A DNA stretch of 64,000 nt from Albugo candida (Eukaryota > Oomycota > Peronosporomycetes > Albuginales). The notes beneath the pieces are model-generated. The model saw nothing but the letters and a program-made list of their open reading frames with translations, ran no database searches and was not told where the DNA came from. The stretch's first letter is position 1; the number at the start of each line of letters is the position of its first letter. This document shows, in pieces, positions 56,201 through 64,000 of this stretch. The stretch lies in NCBI GenBank assembly GCA_040437565.1, contig JBDOQK010000003.1:558001-622000 (forward strand), read 5' to 3'. The position numbers and the translations under genes are program-made.

Positions 56201-59200
56201 GGAAATCCATTCGGTCCGGCAGGAACGGGTAAGACAGAGTCTGTGAAAGCGTTGGGAGCTCAACTTGGTCGATTTGTGTTGGTCTTCAATTGTGATGAAC
56301 ACTTTGACTTTCAAGCAATGGGACGCATCTTTGTGGGGCTGTGTCAAGTCGGAGCTTGGGGCTGTTTTGATGAATTCAATCGTCTCGAGGAGCGAGTTTT
56401 ATCGGCAGTCTCTCAGCAAATTCTTGCAATTCAAAGTGGAGTTTCTCTATTAAAAGTCAGAGATAAAGAATCGAATTTCACACATTCAAACACGACACCG
56501 ATCATGGTCGAATTGCTTGGGAAGAATGTGAAGCTACATGCGAACGTGGGCATATTTGTGACCATGAATCCAGGCTATGCAGGACGATCCAACTTACCGG
56601 ATAACTTGAAGCAGCTATTCCGAAGCATTGCGATGACCGCACCCGATCGCGAATTGATCGCACAGGTTATGCTATTCTCTCAGGGCATTACCATCGCACA
56701 AAGCATTGCAGCGAAAGTTGTGCTGTTATTCCGACTTTGCGAGGATCAATTGTCCAAACAACCGCATTACGATTTTGGACTTCGTGCTCTGAAAAGTGTT
56801 CTCATTAGCGCTGGACATTTGAAACGCAAAATGATGAACGAAACGGGAACGCCCGTCGATATCGAAAAGATCGAAATGACGGCGCTTTTAGGATCCATCA
56901 ATGATACAATTTTACCAAAACTCGTCGCGAGCGATGTGGCTGTGTTTGAGGCGTTGTTTGATGGCACGTTTCCCAATATCGAGAGAGTGCATCTTCACGA
57001 TGTTACATTACAACAAACTGTGGAACGAATAGCGCAATCACAACAACTCGTGGTACATAAGCCGTGGATTCTCAAGATACTCCAACTCCAACAAGTCAGC
57101 CAGCTTCGACATGGTGTGATGCTGGTGGGGCCTTCGGGAACTGGTAAAACGAGAGCTTGGCAGGTCTTACTTGCATCATTGGAAGCCAATTACGGAATGA
57201 AAAGTGAAGCTCATGTGATCGACCCAAAAGCATTGTCAAAGGAACATCTCTACGGTTCATTAGATNNNNNNNNNNNNNNNNNNNNNNNNNNNNNNNNNNN
57301 NNNNNNNNNNNNNNNNNNNNNNNNNNNNNNNNNNNNNNNNNNNNNNNNNNNNNNNNNNNNNNNNNACGGGTAAGACAGAGTCTGTGAAAGCGTTGGGAGC
57401 TCAACTTGGTCGATTTGTGTTGGTCTTCAATTGTGATGAACACTTTGACTTTCAAGCAATGGGACGCATCTTTGTGGGGCTGTGTCAAGTCGGAGCTTGG
57501 GGCTGTTTTGATGAATTCAATCGTCTCGAGGAGCGAGTTTTATCGGCAGTCTCTCAGCAAATTCTTGCAATTCAAAGTGGAGTTTCTCTATTAAAAGTCA
57601 GAGATAAAGAATCGAATTTCACACATTCAAACACGACACCGATCATGGTCGAATTGCTTGGGAAGAATGTGAAGCTACATGCGAACGTGGGCATATTTGT
57701 GACCATGAATCCAGGCTATGCAGGACGATCCAACTTACCGGATAACTTGAAGCAGCTATTCCGAAGCATTGCGATGACCGCACCCGATCGCGAATTGATC
57801 GCACAGGTTATGCTATTCTCTCAGGGCATTACCATCGCACAAAGCATTGCAGCGAAAGTTGTGCTGTTATTCCGACTTTGCGAGGATCAATTGTCCAAAC
57901 AACCGCATTACGATTTTGGACTTCGTGCTCTGAAAAGTGTTCTCATTAGCGCTGGACATTTGAAACGCAAAATGATGAACGAAACGGGAACGCCCGTCGA
58001 TATCGAAAAGATCGAAATGACGGCGCTTTTAGGATCCATCAATGATACAATTTTACCAAAACTCGTCGCGAGCGATGTGGCTGTGTTTGAGGCGTTGTTT
58101 GATGGCACGTTTCCCAATATCGAGAGAGTGCATCTTCACGATGTTACATTACAACAAACTGTGGAACGAATAGCGCAATCACAACAACTCGTGGTACATA
58201 AGCCGTGGATTCTCAAGATACTCCAACTCCAACAAGTCAGCCAGCTTCGACATGGTGTGATGCTGGTGGGGCCTTCGGGAACTGGTAAAACGAGAGCTTG
58301 GCAGGTCTTACTTGCATCATTGGAAGCCAATTACGGAATGAAAAGTGAAGCTCATGTGATCGACCCAAAAGCATTGTCAAAGGAACATCTCTACGGTTCA
58401 TTAGATTACACTACATTAGAGTGGACAGACGGCGTGTTCACATCGATTCTGCGTCAGATTTTGAATAGCGTTCGCGGTGAATGCGATAAACGTCATTGGA
58501 TCATCTTTGATGGTGATGTGGATCCTGAATGGGCTGAAAATCTCAACTCGGTACTGGATGACAATCGAATACTGACTCTTCCTTCAGGAGAGCGTCTTGA
58601 GCTTCCTTCGAATGTCTGGATCATCATGGAAACGGAGTCTCTTGAGCATGCGACTCTCGCGACAGTAAGTCGTTGTGGAATGGTATGGTTTTCCGAGGAT
58701 ACAATTGGCACGCATCATGTCGTTGAACACAATCTCTTACGACTGGAAAACGGCGAGATGGCCATTTCATACAGTTTGGATGCCGAAAATGTTGTACAAA
58801 CGACTTTTACTTATGTGAATGCCATCCGCGAGCTCATTTCACAGTCAGACTCAAGTGTTATGTCGCTGCTTGAAGTGGTTCTGGACTTTGCAATGGCGAT
58901 GAAGCATATCATGGACGTCACAAAGGCACGCTTGCTCATGTCTTTATTGTCCCTTTTGAACAAGGGCCTCTCGAGGATACATGAATACAACGAAACACAC
59001 GCGGATTTCATGCTGAATGAGACGCAAATTGTCGGACTGAGCACCAAATGGTTTATATTTGCGCTCGTTTGGGGCTTTGGAAGCTCTATGAATTCCAAAA
59101 ACAGACTTTGTTTGTGTGATCACATTGTTGAGATATTTGGAAATCGACTTTCGCTTCCGGTGAATGGAAGAAATACGCCGGAAAATAGCTTACTGGATTA

Positions 59201-62200
59201 CGAGGTGCATTTTGAGACTAACGAATGGCGCAATTGGACACAGTCTGTGCCTCAAGTTGATTTGGAAAGCCATCGCGTCTTAGCGACCGATGTTGTCGTA
59301 CCGACTGTGGATACCGTTCGTCATGTGGAAGTGCTACGCGGATGGCTCTCTCAACACCGCCCATTGATCCTTTGTGGTCCTCCAGGAAGCGGGAAGACTA
59401 TGACGCTGACCTCTACTCTCAGCTCATTGCCTCAATTCGACTTTGCGAGCTTGAATTTCTCGTCTGGCACAACGCCAGAGCTTCTGCTGAAAACATTTTC
59501 TCAATATTGCGAGTACAAACGAACACCCAATGGCATGATTCTCGTTCCCAATTCGCCTGAAAAATGGCTGGTCGTGTTTTGCGATGAAATCAATCTTCCC
59601 GAAGCGGACCGATATGGAACCCAGCGAGTGATTACTTTTCTGCGTCAAATGATCGAACACGGAGGATTTTGGCTCGGGTCCAAGGTCTGCTGGGTCACCT
59701 TGCAGCGTATACAGTTTGTAGGAGCATGCAATCCTCCGACCGATCCTGGACGAGTGCCTCTATCGTTACGTTTGCTTCGACACGCACCTGTGCTCTTAGT
59801 GGACTTTCCAACAACGACGTCACTGAAGCAAATATACAAAACATTCAATCGAGCTCTTTTAAAGCTCACTCCATCGCTCAAAGCGTATTCTCAGCCGTTA
59901 ACGGAATGTATGGTGGCGATCTATCAGGAGAATCAAAATCGATTCACCACGGAGCTGCAGCCTCATTATATCTATAGCCCTCGTGAGCTGTCTCGATGGA
60001 TGCGGGCACTGTATGAAGCTCTAGAGCCACTTGAATTTGAGCTTGATATTGAGAATCTCGTTCGATTGACATTTCACGAAGCATTACGTCTGTTTATGGA
60101 TCGATTGGCAACATTCGAAGAGCAACAGTGGTGCTTCACAACCATCAAAGAAATCCTGCGTCATCATTTCCCACAGACAGCGACATCTCTGAATGCGATT
60201 GATCACAAGGGTCAAAATCCCATTCTTTTCAGTTCGTGGCTCTCGAAACAATATGTCGAAGTGAATATCGAAGAATTGCGAAAACACGTCGAGGCAAGAC
60301 TCCGAGTTTTCTATGAAGAAGAATTGAACGTACCTCTCGTGGTGTTTGACTCCGTGTTGGATCATGTGCTTCGTATCGATCGAGTCCTGAGGCAGCCACT
60401 GGGCCACCTTTTGCTGGTCGGTGAGAGCGGAGCAGGAAAAACAGTCTTGTCACGCTTTGTCAGTTGGATGAATGGAATGTCAGTCTTTCAGATCAAATTG
60501 ACTTCGAGGTACACGCTGGAGAATTTCGATGAGGATCTTCGTGTTGTTCTCAAACGATGCGGCTGTGATGGCGAGAGAATTTGCTTTATCTTTGATGAGT
60601 CCAACATTCTTAGCTCGGCGTTTCTGGAGAGGATGAACGCCTTGCTGGCTTCAGGTGAAGTACCCGGTCTGTTCGAGGACGAAGAGTATGTCTCCCTGAT
60701 GCATGCTTGTCGTGAAGCTGTACAACGAGACGGTGGTATGGTCGAGAACACAGAAAGCGAGCTATTTCGATATTTCACCCGCCAAGTCCAACGGAATCTT
60801 CACGTCGTATTCACAATGAATCCAGCCTCTGGTGACTTTCAGGATCGCCAGAAAACATCGCCGGCTTTATTCAATCGATGTGTCGTCGACTGGTTTGGAA
60901 CATGGAATGATAGAGCATTAGCTCAGGTTGCTCAGGAATTCACAAAAACGTTGGATTTACCGTCAACAGACCTCTCGATGCTTTCGACACAAGCACAAGG
61001 GATCCTTGCAGAGCTCTTACCTGGTCAATCGATGAACGGATTGCGTGAAGGACTGACAGGCTCCATCGTGGAGGTACATCACGCGACTCTGCAACTGATG
61101 CAACGACTTCGAAAACGACATCTGCCATTCAATCACATCTCTCCACGCGATTTTCTCGAATTCATACGTCAATTCGTATCGCTGTATAACGAGAAACGCT
61201 CTTTGTTGGAAGACCAGCAATTGCATTTGAACATTGGAGTATGTAAGCTGCAAGCGACTCACGAACAAGTAGCGGAATTACAAGGACAATTGAGTCTGAA
61301 GGAGAAAGAGCTGAAGAAGAATAACGAAGAAGCAAATAAAAAGCTGCAGCAAATGGTGAAGGAACAAAAAGACGCTGAAGAGAAGAAACGCGATACCGAG
61401 CAACTGGCTACGGATCTCGGTCAACAGGATGAGGAGATCACCAAACGGAAACAAGTGGTCGAGGCTGATCTAGCGGAAGCCGAACCAGCGCTTCTGGATG
61501 CTCAGCAATCGGTGAATTCTATCCGAAAGAGTCAACTCGATGAAATTAGGGCGTTGGCTCGACCTCCAGCAGCGATTCGAATGACACTCGAAGCTGTCGC
61601 ACTCATGCTCGGAGAAACAAGCTTGGACTGGGCAGATCTACGAAGATTTATCCGTCGAGATGATTTCATATCACAAATTGTGAATTTCGATTCCGAAAAA
61701 CTCACTCAGAAACAACGGAATGTCATTCGGACAAATTATGTCGAAAAACCCGATGAATTCGACTATGAAAAAGTGAATCGAGCCTCGAAAGCGTGTGGCC
61801 CTCTGTTTAAATGGGTAGTGTCACAATTACACTTTACAGAGATACTTCATCGCATCCAGCCACTTCGGAATGAAGTACAGTCTCTTGTGGACAGATCTGC
61901 CACTCTTCGGGAACAATATCAAGCAGCAAAAGCTATGGTCGATGAGCTCGAAATTCGCATTGAAAAGTTCAAGCAGGAATACGCTTCCCTTATCAATGAA
62001 GCACAAAAAATATCAAACGATATGGAACAAGTAAATCAGAAAGTGAATCGATCCGTAGCACTGCTCGACAGTCTGCTGCATGAAAGCGAACGCTGGGGCT
62101 CGAGTGCTGACGGCTTTGAGCTGCAAATGGCCACATTGACTGGAGATACGCTGTTAAGTGCAGCGTTTTTGACATACATTGGGTTTCTTGATTTTCAGCA

Positions 62201-64000
62201 ACGCAAGATACTCACTCAAGACTGGCGAGATATCTTACAGAGCTTTGGCATTCACGTCAAGGACGATTTGAGCTTTGTCGATTACTTATCCCGACCACAA
62301 GATCAGCTCGAATGGCAGCAGAGTGAATTGCCAACTGACGAACTCTGCTACGAGAATGCAATCATTCTCCAACGCTTCCGACGATTTCCATTGATTATCG
62401 ATCCTTCCGGACAAGCAAATCGATTCATCACACAGAATTACGCACGCAAAACGAACACGAAAATCACTCAGACATCCTTTTTGGACACCTCGTTTATGAA
62501 GGTACTGGCCAGTGCCATTCGATTTGGGACTGCGTTACTGGTGCATGAGGTTGAAAATATCGATCCGGTGCTGAATCCGGTTTTGAATCGAGAATTATAC
62601 AAGACTGGAGGCCGAGTGTTGATTCGTCTTGCTGGTGAAGAGATCGACTATTCTCCAGATTTCAGGCTGTTTCTCATCACACGCAACCCAACATGTCGAT
62701 TTCCCCCCGACATTTGCAGTCGTGTGACATTCATCAATTTCACTGTCACGCCAAGCTCTCTGGAAAGTCAGGCGTTGAGCATACTGATGAAAAGCGAGGA
62801 GCCCGAAGCGGAGCGTAAACGAACAAGTTTACTGAAAATGCAAGGAGAATATCAGGCCAAACTTCGAGAGCTGGAAGACTCTCTACTGCAGCAAATCAAT
62901 AATGTCCAAGGAAATATCTTGGATGATAACAGTGTGATCAACTCTCTAGAAGCAATGAAAGCGGAAGCCGCGCAAATAACAAGCCAGGTTTCCGACACAC
63001 AGGTCACGATGAAGAGCGTCGAACAAGCTACCAACCGGTATCGCCCACTTGCTAAAGCTTGCTCAAAGCTGTTCTTTGCGTTGGAGAGCATGTCCATGGT
63101 ACATTTTCTATATCAATTCTCGCTCGAGTTTTTTCTCGACATGCTATCGCTCGTACTGGGAATTGATGGAAGTTGCGAGTTGACTGGAACACATACGGCG
63201 GATGCTGATGTCTCAAGGCTTAACAAGCTTTCCGCATTGCTCTTCAGAGTCGTGAGTTCTCGCGTGAGCCGTGGACTTGCAGAATGCGACAAATTGATGT
63301 TTGCATTACGAATGGCGCAAATTTACATCGATTTGAAGCGAGATACAATCAAAGTTGACGGTGGATCAATGGAGCCAACTCACTTTGATGGTCCGACTGA
63401 TTTTGAATGGGAATCGCTATACAACAAAAGAACTTTGGCGTTACGAAGTGATGCTATCGAGGAAGAGCTCGGAGCTCTAATGGAAGGTCCAAACGAGCAG
63501 AAGAAATGGCGTCAATTACTACGAACGAATTTGTTTGAGAATTTGCCAAGTCATTTGAAACAAAATGCTCATGAATGGACCAAATTTATAAAGCATGTGG
63601 CCCCGGAAGAGAACATTCCAAGCGGATGGGATCAGATTTGCGAAATCGCTGATGTCTCATCCATCCGTGCGGCCTTTAGAGATCTGATTTTGATTCACTA
63701 TTTACGACCGGATCGAGTGACAAAAGCCGCTGAGAAATTTATCGATCGTACATTTGGCCGAGATTTTCCCTGGAGAGGCGAAATTGAACTGCAGAAGAAT
63801 GTATCTACGGATACAAATGCAAGACGTGGTATACTATTATGCTCCACAACGGGATATGATGCAAGCTCTCAAATCGATGGACTCGCCGCACATCTCAACA
63901 AGAAGCTCACGTCTGTGTCTATGGGCTCACCGGAAGGCTTTGATCTGGCAGAGAAAGGATTAAATACCGCACTCAAACAAGGGTCATGGCTGTTACTGCG
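50232..64000 (+). CDS. Cytoplasmic dynein 1 heavy chain (3' truncated by window)
   Basis: This is the motor subunit for minus-end transport on microtubules. Exons 50232-50907, 50963-51227 and 51280 onward are joined by 55- and 52-nt introns. The tail (ELALLQYQQNIEIPE, VNRWIKEIQKLTKL) and linker (WVYLEGIFFGSADIKQQLP, ERQRATFPRFYFVGDEDLL) match cytoplasmic dynein 1, not axonemal chains. P-loops are intact: AAA1 GPAGTGKTES (about residue 1957), AAA2 GPSGTGKTRA (about 2263), AAA3 GPPGSGKTMT (about 2631) and AAA4 GESGAGKTVL (about 2981). Walker B motifs include GCFDEFNRL and FCDEINLP. The stalk and microtubule-binding tip (PPAAIRMTLEAVALMLGE) lie at about 3240-3530, then AAA5 (FPLIIDPSGQANRFI) and part of AAA6. 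A gap plus a 1041-bp duplicate (56225-57265 equals 57366-58406) breaks the frame; removing it leaves about 4173 residues open to the edge, with roughly 400-500 missing. Confidence 0.93.
57266..57365. other. Assembly gap (100 N) inside dynein
   Basis: A fixed 100-N run. Gap plus duplicate total 1141 bp, not a multiple of three, so the dynein frame shifts across it. Confidence 0.99.
57366..58406 (+). repeat. Duplicate of 56225-57265 (unmerged contig overlap, 1041 bp)
   Basis: The copy starts within the AAA1 P-loop codons (ACGGGTAAGACAGAG) and runs to the LYGSLD codons of AAA2. It should not be read as an extra AAA module. Confidence 0.95.

Noticed and set aside
56212-58406. Dynein with duplicated AAA1-AAA2 modules
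   Set aside because: The second copy is identical and follows an N gap with a frame shift; it is a contig overlap.
1-64000. tRNA, rRNA and CRISPR features
   Set aside because: I found no cloverleaf with convincing A and B boxes, no rRNA-like sequence and no regularly spaced direct repeats.

Overview
The window looks like nuclear DNA of an oomycete, most probably a white-rust (Albugo-like) species. Genes are closely packed and interrupted by very short introns (41 to 68 nt in the models I could resolve, most with CTRAC-like branch sites). The gene set is eukaryotic: cytoplasmic dynein, EML-type WD40 protein, FYVE/PX protein, Doa10-type ubiquitin ligase, eIF1 and class II photolyase. A secreted protein candidate lies beside a gene-poor, transposon-scarred stretch, as is usual in plant-pathogenic oomycetes. 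The species assignment is inference; no rRNA or marker gene is present.

Assembly quality shapes every reading of this window. There are twelve runs of exactly 100 N. In each case the sequence after the gap repeats, apparently perfectly, sequence from before it (35 bp to more than 1 kb), so neighbouring contigs overlap but were not merged. Positions 1-968 repeat 2879-3846. At one gap (8456-8555) the repeat is inverted and folds back at a natural 22-nt inverted repeat inside the Doa10 gene. Removing the duplicates restores continuous reading frames in the EML, PDZ, dynein, Doa10 and HTH_21-like genes, so the duplications should be read as artefacts.

Layout. 1-5.7 kb, minus strand: a truncated GT71-like mannosyltransferase, a small DUF2062-like membrane protein that may be decaying, and an FHA-WDR70 fusion that shares a 180-bp divergent promoter with the next gene. 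5.9-10.6 kb: Doa10/MARCH6 ER ubiquitin ligase. 12.8-14.6 kb: class II CPD photolyase. 14.7-17.5 kb: five-PDZ protein. 17.6-19.1 kb: a divergent pair, a MYND-like half finger and an HTH_21-like protein. 19.2-20.5 kb: DNAJB12/14-type ER J-protein. 20.7-29.1 kb: giant EF-hand plus triple HELP-WD40 EML protein. 30.05-30.44 kb: eIF1, followed by a convergent FAM210-like (DUF1279) mitochondrial protein. 32-37.9 kb: gene-poor, with a decayed Ty1/copia pol fragment. 37.9-38.6 kb: secreted candidate. 39.2-40.5 kb: broken LRR gene. 41.5-46.6 kb: FYVE-J-FYVE-PX-coiled-coil protein. 46.9-47.8 kb: RasGAP. 50.2 kb to the end: cytoplasmic dynein 1 heavy chain, cut off by the window edge.

Several genes share themes. 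Doa10 and the DNAJB12-like J-protein both act in ER protein quality control. Dynein and the EML protein act on microtubules, and the FYVE/PX protein on endosomal membranes that dynein may carry. WDR70 and photolyase both relate to DNA damage. These links are functional, not operonic. I saw no clear novel multi-gene system. The most unusual items are the FHA-WDR70 fusion, the FYVE-J-FYVE-PX architecture, and the DUF2062-like gene with an apparent GA-AG intron.
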